Under the pieces are notes generated by a model. That model ran no database searches and was not told the origin of the DNA. It saw only the letters and a list, made by a program, of their open reading frames with translations. From contig JBCBPW010000006.1 of the NCBI GenBank assembly GCA_039820545.1, positions 98,560 through 162,559 on the forward strand: 64,000 nucleotides of DNA, written 5' to 3'. The position numbers were made by a program, and so were the translations under genes. The stretch is from JALEFZ01 sp039820545 (GTDB taxonomy: Bacteria > Bacteroidota > Bacteroidia > J057). Positions 16,109-25,024 of this stretch are shown here, piece by piece. The first letter of the stretch is position 1. Each line of letters begins with the position of its first letter.

Positions 16109-18151
16109 TCAGACATTCATTCTTCTATAGCTCCCAGGTGTTACACCATACGACAGACTAAATACGCGATTGAAGTAAGAGGGAGCGGAAAATCCTACTT
16201 CATAAGCGATATCCGCAATGGGAATCTGTGAGCCTTTCAGCAGATCTGTCGCTTTCGCCAATCGATACTCCTTGATCAGGTTCGTGATAGACTTGCTGGT
16301 CAGTGCTGTCACCTTGCGATGCAAGCTAGACCGGCTGACGCCCATATGTCGACATAGCATGGGTACGTTGAAGTCAGGATCTGCATAATAGAGATTGAGC
16401 GTCTCATACAGCTGCGTCATGAATCGATCTTCTGGTTCCAGATCCGCATCTGCTGAAGCATCCTGGGGAAGACCATGCTGATAGCGCGCTTGTAGCAGCT
16501 TACGCGCTTCCAGCAAATTGTGCAAAGTCAGATCCAATTCCTCCACATCAAAGGGCTTGGGAAGGTAGGCATCTGCTCCTCTCTTCAGACCTGCAATGCG
16601 CGAGGCATGGTCTGCTTTGGCTGTCAGTAAAATGATGGGGATATGGCTGGTAAGGGTGTGCTGTTTTAAGGCGTCACATACTTCAAAACCGTCCTTTTGG
16701 GGCATCATCACATCACTAAGAATAAGATCGGGGATCTCTGCCAATGCACGGTCAATGCCTTCTTCGCCATCTTTGGCCAGCAAGAGCGAATACCGATCCT
16801 TGAGCACCGAAACGAGATAAGTGGCTACACTGGGATTGTCCTCTATGATGAGGAGGCGCGGAAGGGCTTCCTGCAAGAGATCTTCGGGTCGCTCTGCATG
16901 AGCGACAGATGTCACAGCTTTGAGGAGATCTGTCATCTTGCTAGCGGATAGCCCTTGTGTCGATCTAGGTGCCTGCTGGGTGATCGGAATTCGAAGCTCA
17001 AAGGAGGTCCCCTCTCCTACGCTACTGGCTACGCTGATGGCCCCATCCATCAATTCTACCAATTCTTTGACCAAAGAAAGGCCGATTCCTGTTCCCTCTC
17101 CTTGACGCGTAGACTGATGGTCCGCCTGATAAAACCGATCAAAGATATAGGGAATCTTTTCTTCCGAAATGCCGATCCCTGTATCTGTCACGATCAGTTG
17201 CAGATGAGGAAAGGATTTCTCCTCCTCAATGGCAGGAACTACCACCAACTTACAGGTGATGGTTCCTCCTTCAGGAGTGAACTTGATGGCATTGGAGAAC
17301 AGATTGGAGAAAATCCGCAGCATCTTTTCGGGATCGTAGTCCATCCACATTTCCTCTTGGGGCATCTCTCGTATGAATTCGATCTGTTTGAGACCTGCCA
17401 GAGGCTCGAATGAATCCGCAATAGAGGAAAAAAAGGTACCAAACTTCCCTTGAATCAGATTCAATTCCAGTTTGCCCGCTTCCAATTTTTGCAGATCCAG
17501 AATCTGGTTGACGAGGTTGAGCAATTGATGGATATTCCCCAGAATCAGCTCGCTGCCTTTGTCCAGCCACTCTTCAGGTTTCTCTCGTACCTGTCCTATC
17601 ATCCCCTTCATCACCGTCAACGGCGTACGAAACTCATGAGAGATGTTGGTGAAAAAGGTGGTCTTGAACTGATCTAGTTCTTCGAGATAACGCGCTTTTT
17701 CGTCTGTCTCTTCCAGTTGTTGTTGGGTAATGGGCAGTTGCCTACGTGCCTCCTCCCCTGCCTGAAATTGTTCCAGTTCTTCTCGTGCTTTGACAATGGT
17801 CGCTTTCAGATCCTTAAAATCAATGGGTTTGGTGATGAAATCAAAGGCTCCCTGATTCATGGCTGCTCGGATGTTGTCCATATTGCCATAGGCCGTGACC
17901 ATGATGATTCGCATCAAGCGGGGACGATTTCTCAGTTCAGCTAGGAGTGTCAATCCATCCATGACTGGCATTTCAATGTCACATAATAGAATACCTATAT
18001 CAGGATGTGCATCCAATATATCTAGTGCCAATTGCCCATTGAGCGCAAAATGGAACGAGATTTCTCCTGCCCTGATTTCTTTCCTGAAACGGGACTTGAT
18101 CATTTCTTCGACCAGCCTTTCATCGTCTACGACTAAAATCTGGAGTGACAT
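16109..18151 (-). CDS. Hybrid two-component regulator: REC-HisKA-HATPase-REC-AraC HTH
   Basis: The 680-residue protein lacks a signal peptide and membrane segments. Domain order: receiver 1 (MSLQILVVDDERLVEE, phospho-acceptor D58 in LLCDIEMPVMDG, conserved K108 in TKPID); HisKA with H172 (FFTNISHEFRTPLTV); HATPase_c (LFSNAIKFTPEGG, VTDTGIGIS, GTGIGLSLVKELVELMDG); receiver 2 with D480 (LILSDVMMPQKDG); and an AraC-type DNA-binding domain from about 575 (MGVSRSSLHRKVTALTSKS ... IADIAYEVGFSAPSYFNRVF). It is the kinase half of a Bacteroidota hybrid system but has a receiver instead of a sensor at its N terminus, so it takes its input from another phosphodonor. It probably acts as a cytosolic relay that controls transcription. 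Candidate donors nearby include the TPR kinase; candidate targets are its neighbours. Confidence 0.95.
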   Translation of the reverse strand: MSLQILVVDDERLVEEMIKSRFRKEIRAGEISFHFALNGQLALDILDAHPDIGILLCDIEMPVMDGLTLLAELRNRPRLMRIIMVTAYGNMDNIRAAMNQGAFDFITKPIDFKDLKATIVKAREELEQFQAGEEARRQLPITQQQLEETDEKARYLEELDQFKTTFFTNISHEFRTPLTVMKGMIGQVREKPEEWLDKGSELILGNIHQLLNLVNQILDLQKLEAGKLELNLIQGKFGTFFSSIADSFEPLAGLKQIEFIREMPQEEMWMDYDPEKMLRIFSNLFSNAIKFTPEGGTITCKLVVVPAIEEEKSFPHLQLIVTDTGIGISEEKIPYIFDRFYQADHQSTRQGEGTGIGLSLVKELVELMDGAISVASSVGEGTSFELRIPITQQAPRSTQGLSASKMTDLLKAVTSVAHAERPEDLLQEALPRLLIIEDNPSVATYLVSVLKDRYSLLLAKDGEEGIDRALAEIPDLILSDVMMPQKDGFEVCDALKQHTLTSHIPIILLTAKADHASRIAGLKRGADAYLPKPFDVEELDLTLHNLLEARKLLQARYQHGLPQDASADADLEPEDRFMTQLYETLNLYYADPDFNVPMLCRHMGVSRSSLHRKVTALTSKSITNLIKEYRLAKATDLLKGSQIPIADIAYEVGFSAPSYFNRVFSLSYGVTPGSYRRMNV

Positions 18152-18390
18152 GTATTCAAATGGATAACCCTACAAAAAACTTGAAGCATGATGTGCATGG
18201 GGATATTCACATATGATGTCTACAGGGGGATTACAGACGCTTTATCTCTACCACAGCTTTTCTTACATTCGCAGACTATCGAACACACCCCTTACAGCAT
18301 CACGTGTGACAATGCCTATTCATATTAGGCTTTTCCCAAGAGAATTGCCAAGATTTCTGATGGGTTGCGGATAAAAAATGAGAAAATCGT

Positions 18391-18421
18391 GGGACCACCG
18401 CCATAGCGGCGGTTCTACATT
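18391..18421 (-). repeat. REP-like palindrome, copy 1
   Basis: On the minus strand this begins at the stop codon of the coiled-coil gene and reads GTAGAACCGCC followed by a matching GGCGGT arm. The same palindrome family (GTAGGACCACCGCC...) recurs at 19461-19488 and 24998-25024. It may end or attenuate transcription. The rest of 18152-18390, upstream of the hybrid regulator gene, shows no gene and no clear promoter. Confidence 0.6.
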
Positions 18422-19379
18422 AACCCTCTCCACGAGGCTCCTTGCTTCGATCCAGGATGATCGGCTGGGCCTTCGTAGCTGATTGTTCGATGGCCTTAAA
18501 GGCAATTTCCTTCACCTGAAGGGAAGCATCATCTGCCTTGTGCGTCAAGGCTTCAATACGTGCCTGTTGCTCACCGACCTTGGCCTCCAAGCTTTTGATG
18601 TTCGCTTCGAGTAACTGGATTTTATTCTGCAAATCCTTGGTCTCCAACTGCTGCTTGAAGTCAAACTCTTTGGTCAGTTGAGACTGTAGTTCCTTTTCTG
18701 CTTGGCTCACTGCCGCTTGCAGTTGCTGATCAAAACTGGCGACTTGCTTCTTGAGTTGCTGGTATTCCTCTTCCCGCTCGGCTATGAGTTCTTCCTTTTG
18801 CTTGCGCTCTGCTTCGAAGGCTGCCAGTTTCTCTTCCCATTCCTTTTCTCGTTCCAACTTCAAGGCTTGATAGATATCTTCTTCTTTGCGTCGCTTAGTG
18901 GAGAGGTCATAGGCATAGGCATCTTGTTCGCGCTTCCATGCGAGCTTTTTGGCATCTACTTCCTGCTTGAAGTTGGCCTCCCAAGCAGACGCTTCTGTCT
19001 CGAACGACTCAGACGCTTGGCGATGCGTGATCAGCAAGGCTTCCAGGCTTTGGGCTTCGGCCTTGATCTGGTAGACTTCCTCTAGCGTGGCTTTCTCCGT
19101 AGCGATGGCTTGTTGCAACTCTTTGAACATTGCTTGTTCTCTCTCCAACCCTTGCTCGATCTTGTCCAGTTGTTCGTTGAGCGCCTTCCGCAAGCTTTGA
19201 ATATTAGCTGTAGCCCCTGATTGGAGTTTTTGCTTGACGGTCTCGACTTCCTTTCGTTTCTTTTCCAACTGCTGGGTGAGCGTCGCATTCTCTTTTTGCT
19301 CAGCGGTTAGTTTGGTCAGCAATTGTTCATAGGCAGCGAGTATTTCAGCTTTGGTATTGGAGTTAGATATTTTCGCCAT
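18420..19379 (-). CDS. Long coiled-coil protein of unknown function
   Basis: From the ATG at 19379 (MAKISNSNTKAEILAAYEQLL) the protein has 319 residues. A longer frame reaching 19475 adds 32 residues with no coding character and runs into the palindromic repeat, so I reject it. Almost the whole chain is heptad-rich and strongly charged (repeated Q, E, K), e.g. AEQKENATLTQQLEKKRKEV and EREKEWEEKLAAFEAERKQK. A conserved-looking tail reads IAFKAIEQSATKAQPII. There is no signal peptide or membrane segment, so it is a cytoplasmic rod, perhaps a scaffold. Similar coiled-coil proteins often stand beside FGE/MoxR genes in Bacteroidota (recalled, not checked). It follows the 1750-residue FGE protein gene by about 220 bp and is probably the last gene of that block. 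Confidence 0.85.
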   Translation of the reverse strand: MAKISNSNTKAEILAAYEQLLTKLTAEQKENATLTQQLEKKRKEVETVKQKLQSGATANIQSLRKALNEQLDKIEQGLEREQAMFKELQQAIATEKATLEEVYQIKAEAQSLEALLITHRQASESFETEASAWEANFKQEVDAKKLAWKREQDAYAYDLSTKRRKEEDIYQALKLEREKEWEEKLAAFEAERKQKEELIAEREEEYQQLKKQVASFDQQLQAAVSQAEKELQSQLTKEFDFKQQLETKDLQNKIQLLEANIKSLEAKVGEQQARIEALTHKADDASLQVKEIAFKAIEQSATKAQPIILDRSKEPRGEG

Positions 19380-19460
19380 AATCGTAGGTTCGGATGGTTT
19401 GCAGATAAGATGCCATGTTACACAAAAATAGAGAAAAATGCGATGGCAGAGGGACTTTCG

Positions 19461-19488
19461 TAGGACCACCGCCATGGCGTGGTCTTAC
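19461..19488 (-). repeat. REP-like palindrome, copy 2
   Basis: TAGGACCACCGCC followed by ATGGCGTGGTC forms a near-perfect palindrome centred on GCCATGGC, about 110 bases past the stop of the 1750-residue protein gene and about 80 bases before the coiled-coil start. The remaining bases of 19380-19598 hold nothing further that I can support. Confidence 0.6.
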
Positions 19489-19598
19489 CCAATCATAGCA
19501 CCCACGGGATAAAGTGGCCTCGCTACGCTCGGCGCCCAGGCTCCGTCTCTCCCTACGGTCGAGGGTAAGGTCGCTATCGCTCCCCAAAAGGGGTAATA

Positions 19599-22500
19599 TC
19601 AGTACCGGCAGACTCGAAACCCGACAAGATCGACGTCACGGCTGGGAGGGTAGTTGACGCGAAAGGCCACGCGGCAATTGTAAGCAAGGCTGACCCACGA
19701 GCCCCCACGAACCACATGAGAAGTTCCTGACTCAGGACCTTCAGGATTAGCCTTCGACGACGACGAATAGCTACCGTACCAGTCTTGGCACCATTCCCAC
19801 ACATTGCCCGACATATCATACAATCCAAGTATATTGGGTTTTTTGGTCTTGACAAGTGCTGTCTGATTTACGTTGTAAACTGCGTATTGATTCAAAAGGC
19901 TGTCAATATCTGTTCCTGCATATTTTGTTCGATTGCTTACCCCACCTCCCGCAGCATACTCCCACTCAGCCTCAGTAGGTAGGCGATACTTAAGACCTGT
20001 CTGATCCGATACCCACTGACAGTAGGCTTGGGCATCCTCCCAAGAGACATTGATTACAGGACGCGCTCCCCTACCCCAGCCTTCATCACTTGGCTTTTCT
20101 CGACCCGTAGCCTCACAGAAGTAATCATACTGCTCAAAGGTGACTTCTGTCTCTGCCATATAAAAATCAGATAGGGTGACTGAGTGGACAGGCTTTTCAT
20201 CAGCAAAGCCTTCTTCTGATCCCATCTGGAAGGTACCACCTGGGATGAATATCATGTTGGGGAGGGGAATGGAGTCTGGTAAAGAGACCGAGTCATCCTC
20301 AATGTCTATGTTCGGTGCTTCTCTTAGTTCCTCCACCTCAAAAATCAATGCTCCCTTATCATTGTATCCCAATATGAGATTCCCTGTTCGATCGTAGATG
20401 TAGAGTACGGCATTGTCTTTATCCAAATTGTAGATGGAAACAAATCGTTTCATGGCAGCTTCTACAAATCCCGTGCTATCACTCGTGATAAGTTGCTTAA
20501 GCTCCGTTTTCGCGAGTCTTATAGAGGCGTACTGTCCAGAAAGATTCAAGACTTTCTCCCCATTTCCTGGAGCTGTAGTAACTCCCGCAAAAGAAAGGTA
20601 GGAACCTAATTCTGTACTCCTTAACCACCTACTAAATGTTTTATTAGGGTTCCTATCAGACCTCAACCGCACCTCCCGCCTCACCACATTATCGGGATAA
20701 GGCTGCCAGCGAAAATCCTCCAAGGCAATAACCACTGGCTCAAATTGATCAACCTCTATCAACAGTCCTGACGTTCGATCAAAATTTGTATAAGGTATGC
20801 TTCCACTTGCAGAACCCGCCCTTTGAAAGAATCGAGCTGTCACCTCAAGCGTATCCTCATCCTCGATGTAGAACACCCTGTACGAATAGATATTTTCAAC
20901 AGGCTCACTGGTAGGAGAATATACAGGTCTGAAAACCTCTGGCAAATTCAACCCTAAAGAATCCTGAAACTTCAACTCAAATCGAGTCACTCGAAACACA
21001 GGAATCTGCAAAATGTCTCCGTCGCGATTATTCCAAAGTGCTTTGAGTTCATCCCATGTGTAACTGATCTGTCGATCAAAGCTCAGGCCAGAAGCTTCTA
21101 AATAGATCTCATCAAACTCTCCAGTCAAGGGAAGTCTTAATGTATTTTCTTCATTCGTAGGTAAGAATACCGCCCCATAATTTTGACTGGTATTCTGAAA
21201 TATGCGCCCGCTGAATCTTAAAGTCTGCGTCACATCCTCTGCATCCACCAGTTGTATGACCATCTGCTGGGGGGGATCCAAGACATCGAGGAAGAATGTC
21301 TCTACACTTGCATTTCCTCGCAGGGGTTTGAGATACCGCAGCGTCCTCAGATACCCTTGGGGTTGAGCCTCTACAGATATAATGCCCTGTGTAGCCAGTG
21401 CAAGGGTATCGGGTGGGATAGGAACGGAGATCTCACCCCGTGCATCTGTGGTGTAGCTACCTCCTGGTTCTAGCTTGATCGGGGCATTGGCGATGGGGGC
21501 GAGTGAAACCCTGTCTAGGAGTTGGACCTTGATGTATCGAAGATTGGGATCTACTTCGGGTTCAGGCTCCACATCGGTCAGATTCGCTCTGTCATAATCC
21601 TCCAAAAGCGTTTTTAGGTTGACAGGCATGACAGCAGCAATACTGTCGAAAAAGCGACCACGAGAATATAGCTGGATGTCTTGGAGAATCTTTCTGGCAG
21701 AATCTAATTCCGAGACACCGATAGAATTGATGTAGGCATTAGAAACTTCTGGATTAGACCTAAAAAACGATCTTCTATATTCATTCATCAAACTATCTCC
21801 CAAATAGCCATCTCCATACACACGCTGAAATTCCCTATAAAAGTAAAAATTGTATAACCCTCGAAGATGCTGCACATTTAGATAGTAGGGTTTATTGGCT
21901 GCAGGAACTCGAGCCAATACTTTCCCCTGATGCTTGACGACTATGCCATTGTTGACTGTTGGCTGAAAGGTACTTGTAAAAGAGGAGTTTCCTCCTAAAA
22001 AATAGCCTGTCAGCCCTATGAGGGCAGGATATTTGAAGCAGAGATTTAATTGTTGGACTTGTTCATTGTAGAGCATCAATAGATGTGTAGAATCTGCCAG
22101 GGGATACCCATTGGGAGCCCGAAGATTCTTTGCCGATTGAAGGAGGCCATAAGCACTTTCCGAAGTATCTCCATTACCCAACCACTCTCTATTATCTCCC
22201 AAAGTATCTCTCTTATCCCGCCATTCCTCTATCGTTGCTAAGCCATCCAAATACTGCGCAATATCCACCGCCCGATTGTAATAGGCCATCGCCGAGTCCA
22301 TCCGAATCTGATCCACCTCCAAAGGTGGGACACCAACTCCCTCTTTAGGATTCATCTGCACCAGCAGCCCATTCAACAGCATTCCTAACCCTAATAAGGT
22401 GAGCAAAGCACCCATCACCAGCTTCCATGTCAACCAAGGCTTGGGCTCAGGTTCTTCCAGCCAATCCTCTATGCTATTCGTAGCATTGGGGCTGAGGCCT

Positions 22501-24851
22501 GTAGCATCAGCTTTTTCCTGGATAATGAAGGTAAGTTCCTGTTCTTGCTCCAAGCTCAGCAAGCCCTTGTAGTAGATCGTGCGGAGCGCATCCTTATGAT
22601 CAGGCAGACGTGGCTGCAAAGCAAAACGATGGACCACACCCGTAGCCTGCCAACTCAGCTCAGCAAAGCTGCCTTGAATCTGTTTCTTGACCTCTTCGTC
22701 TTCAAGTTCAGTCAATGCTGCCCTGCGCGCGATCTTTGCATCATCATCGCTGAGGGCACGCAAGAAATCCAGACGAAGGGAGTTATTCAGACTGTTGTCG
22801 GCAAACCAAGGAATGCGACTGAGCAAGAGTAGACGATCGTGTGTCACAGCTATTCCCAAGGCTCTGCCTGTAGCGATGGTCAATGCCCAGTCAGGCTCAT
22901 GATGCACAGCCAAAGCAGCTAGCCATCGGAAGAGGGATTCATCCTGAAGATACTCGCGTACGTCCGAGACGGTTTCCCATGTGCGATAGCGGGCCTCTGG
23001 TAAGGGATACTTGCGCTGCATCTGCCGTTCGTGCGCGGCATAGGGGCCTGACTCATATTCGTCCATTTGATCTAAAACCGATAGGCCCTCTCGTATACTG
23101 GCAGTCGTGGCAGGATAGAGCAGAAAATGTGAGTGAAGCAAAGCTTCCTGAAAAGACCATTCTTGGGGAGATTCTGGCGTAAAAATGATCCGTCGCTCCC
23201 ATTGGAGCAATTCTTTTAGATGCTGGTTGTACAGAGAGGGGACAAGCGAAGCATGAGGATTGATCAAGCCGTGGGCATCCCCCAAGATGATGAGTCGATG
23301 CCGTGGGAAGGCACGATTGAGTTCATTGAGCGTATAACGACGCGACTGCTGAGGCTGCCAGAAATTTTCGAAACCTCCACTATGGTAACATACCGTCACC
23401 GGTGCTTCCTGCTGCTGAAAGAATTCAGCCAGTCGAGCAAAGAGTCGATCCTGCTGGTTGAACTCATCTTTGCGACGGATCAAGATCAGGTATTCCGAGC
23501 TACGCATCATAGCTTTCTCTTCCCAGACAGGAAAGCCCCCCTTCTCTATAGCCGAACGAATACTTTTCTCCCCATCAAATTCTTTTCGCAGGTCTTCTTC
23601 TCGTCTCCGCAGGATATCCGCCATCCGATAGAAGGCAAAGGGTACATCGATCCAGTGATCCCTCGACGCCCAGGGAATCGTGTAGGGAGCGACATCATGT
23701 ACTTCTAGTTCATCGTTTCCATCTACTACTTTCTGTCTAGTCTCTGGCTGCCGCTCTCGCCACCACCACCATAGCAACAACATCCCAAGCAGCAAGGGAA
23801 TCAACGATAGCAAACCATATAACTCACTGTAAGTATGGGTGGTATCAGGCTCATCCTTTTTGAGGGCCAGGAGCGGGACGACAGGCTTGCTATCGGTGAG
23901 GTTGTACGTGAGTTTTTCTCTTGTGTAACAGAAAATATCTCGCTTTACTTCTAGTTGAATCCTGATCTGATCTTCATTTCCCCGAAACACATAGCTTACT
24001 TGTGCGCCTGCAATCGTCGTATCTGGAAAATACCATAAGACTTGTTCGCCAGAATCGAGTTTTTGATCGAAGGAAAAGGAAACCAGCGAATCCAGGGATA
24101 AACGGGTGTTGGAAGCAGGGGAGATGAGGTCTTGCTGAATCTGGGGAGGGTCACTACAAGACACGGTATGGAGGGAACGCGCACTGTAGGTATAAAATTC
24201 TGCTATGCGCTTACGTCCGAAAGGAAACTTCAACAAAGCCTCTCCCCCTCTCAACCCCAACGATAAGTTCCTCCCATATAGGGAATCAGGTATCACCCAT
24301 TTGAGCTGTGAAACGGTATCATGAAGGATGATTTTCCATGCATCATCAGAAGGAAGGGTCCGTTCAGATTCAATTTCTGCTATTTCCCAGAAAAATTTGA
24401 CCTCTTCTGCTTCAATCAAATGTATCCCCCAAAGATCCCAAACGATTCTTCCTTCTGTAGGAGTAATGTTCAACAGATTTATTTCCTCCCCCACCGATAG
24501 ACGACCTCTTTGTGGCCCTTCAAAATACGTCAATGTAGGTTCATGAACGTAGAAAAGTGGAAGTGCCAATAAGAACGCAAGCAAAAGAATAATGGGTATC
24601 CCCAAAACTACTCCAATCTTACCCCAAACAGACTCCCAAGCGCTCTCCCACCATGCCTTCTGCCTGGGTAGCTCCAACTGCTTACATTCCTCCTGAAAAG
24701 CCTCAAAGATATCGTAGAAAAGCTGTTGCTGTTTGGCATTTTGAGCGAAGAAGGGAGCTAGGAGAAACTTCAGATCATCCCATTGATGGAGGTATTGAAT
24801 CCCATTTTTTTGAACCAGCTCCCAAGCGCGCAGCTTGCGACGGGTATCCAC
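19599..24851 (-). CDS. Giant multi-domain membrane protein with degenerate vWA-like region and C-terminal FGE-like domain
   Basis: From the GTG at 24851 the protein has 1750 residues. After a helical N-terminal domain (LVQKNGIQYLHQWDDLKFLL ... QQQLFYDIFEAF) come a transmembrane helix near 85-105 (VVLGIPIILLLAFLLALPLF), Ig-like extracytoplasmic beta domains and a second helix near 345-365 (LLSLIPLLLGMLLLWWWW). A cytoplasmic region follows (SEYLILIRRKDEFNQQDRLF, HRLIILGDAHGLI, WSFQEALLHSHFLLYPAT) that resembles CoxE-type vWA domains without a metal site. A third helix lies near 830 (LVMGALLTLLGLGMLLNGLL). Residues ~1510-1750 are an FGE/SUMF1 domain (FIPGGTFQMGSEEG, RLPTEAEWEYAAGGG, MSGNVWEWCQDWYGSY, VRGGSWVS). 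The first FGE active-site cysteine is absent. It is probably a membrane hub working with the adjacent MoxR ATPase. Coding sequence appears to extend upstream of this start (see findings). The vWA reading is inference. Confidence 0.88.
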   Translation of the reverse strand: MDTRRKLRAWELVQKNGIQYLHQWDDLKFLLAPFFAQNAKQQQLFYDIFEAFQEECKQLELPRQKAWWESAWESVWGKIGVVLGIPIILLLAFLLALPLFYVHEPTLTYFEGPQRGRLSVGEEINLLNITPTEGRIVWDLWGIHLIEAEEVKFFWEIAEIESERTLPSDDAWKIILHDTVSQLKWVIPDSLYGRNLSLGLRGGEALLKFPFGRKRIAEFYTYSARSLHTVSCSDPPQIQQDLISPASNTRLSLDSLVSFSFDQKLDSGEQVLWYFPDTTIAGAQVSYVFRGNEDQIRIQLEVKRDIFCYTREKLTYNLTDSKPVVPLLALKKDEPDTTHTYSELYGLLSLIPLLLGMLLLWWWWRERQPETRQKVVDGNDELEVHDVAPYTIPWASRDHWIDVPFAFYRMADILRRREEDLRKEFDGEKSIRSAIEKGGFPVWEEKAMMRSSEYLILIRRKDEFNQQDRLFARLAEFFQQQEAPVTVCYHSGGFENFWQPQQSRRYTLNELNRAFPRHRLIILGDAHGLINPHASLVPSLYNQHLKELLQWERRIIFTPESPQEWSFQEALLHSHFLLYPATTASIREGLSVLDQMDEYESGPYAAHERQMQRKYPLPEARYRTWETVSDVREYLQDESLFRWLAALAVHHEPDWALTIATGRALGIAVTHDRLLLLSRIPWFADNSLNNSLRLDFLRALSDDDAKIARRAALTELEDEEVKKQIQGSFAELSWQATGVVHRFALQPRLPDHKDALRTIYYKGLLSLEQEQELTFIIQEKADATGLSPNATNSIEDWLEEPEPKPWLTWKLVMGALLTLLGLGMLLNGLLVQMNPKEGVGVPPLEVDQIRMDSAMAYYNRAVDIAQYLDGLATIEEWRDKRDTLGDNREWLGNGDTSESAYGLLQSAKNLRAPNGYPLADSTHLLMLYNEQVQQLNLCFKYPALIGLTGYFLGGNSSFTSTFQPTVNNGIVVKHQGKVLARVPAANKPYYLNVQHLRGLYNFYFYREFQRVYGDGYLGDSLMNEYRRSFFRSNPEVSNAYINSIGVSELDSARKILQDIQLYSRGRFFDSIAAVMPVNLKTLLEDYDRANLTDVEPEPEVDPNLRYIKVQLLDRVSLAPIANAPIKLEPGGSYTTDARGEISVPIPPDTLALATQGIISVEAQPQGYLRTLRYLKPLRGNASVETFFLDVLDPPQQMVIQLVDAEDVTQTLRFSGRIFQNTSQNYGAVFLPTNEENTLRLPLTGEFDEIYLEASGLSFDRQISYTWDELKALWNNRDGDILQIPVFRVTRFELKFQDSLGLNLPEVFRPVYSPTSEPVENIYSYRVFYIEDEDTLEVTARFFQRAGSASGSIPYTNFDRTSGLLIEVDQFEPVVIALEDFRWQPYPDNVVRREVRLRSDRNPNKTFSRWLRSTELGSYLSFAGVTTAPGNGEKVLNLSGQYASIRLAKTELKQLITSDSTGFVEAAMKRFVSIYNLDKDNAVLYIYDRTGNLILGYNDKGALIFEVEELREAPNIDIEDDSVSLPDSIPLPNMIFIPGGTFQMGSEEGFADEKPVHSVTLSDFYMAETEVTFEQYDYFCEATGREKPSDEGWGRGARPVINVSWEDAQAYCQWVSDQTGLKYRLPTEAEWEYAAGGGVSNRTKYAGTDIDSLLNQYAVYNVNQTALVKTKKPNILGLYDMSGNVWEWCQDWYGSYSSSSKANPEGPESGTSHVVRGGSWVSLAYNCRVAFRVNYPPSRDVDLVGFRVCRY

Positions 24852-24980
24852 AGGGAATCCCGCGGCTTCCAGCCGTGCAAATAGCCATTCTAGTGGGAGT
24901 TCGATATGTGGATGAGGCTTCAGGTGGTGATTGTTTTATGTGGGGGTGATGAATACGTGATGGTGGTTTTTTTGACTTTG

Positions 24981-25024
24981 CCATGGTGGTTTGGATTAAC
25001 CACGCCGTGGTGGTGGTCCTACGT
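24981..25024 (-). repeat. REP-like palindrome, copy 3
   Basis: Directly after the MoxR stop codon the minus strand reads CGTAGGACCACCACCACGGC and continues into a palindromic GTGGTT arm; a further inverted element with CCATGGTGG lies at 24981-24990. It occupies the gap between the MoxR gene and the FGE-protein gene, like copies 1 and 2 at the other junctions. Confidence 0.6.

Noticed and set aside
19380..19475. Longer N terminus for the coiled-coil protein
   Set aside because: It runs through the palindromic repeat and has no coiled-coil character; the ATG at 19379 starts a typical sequence.
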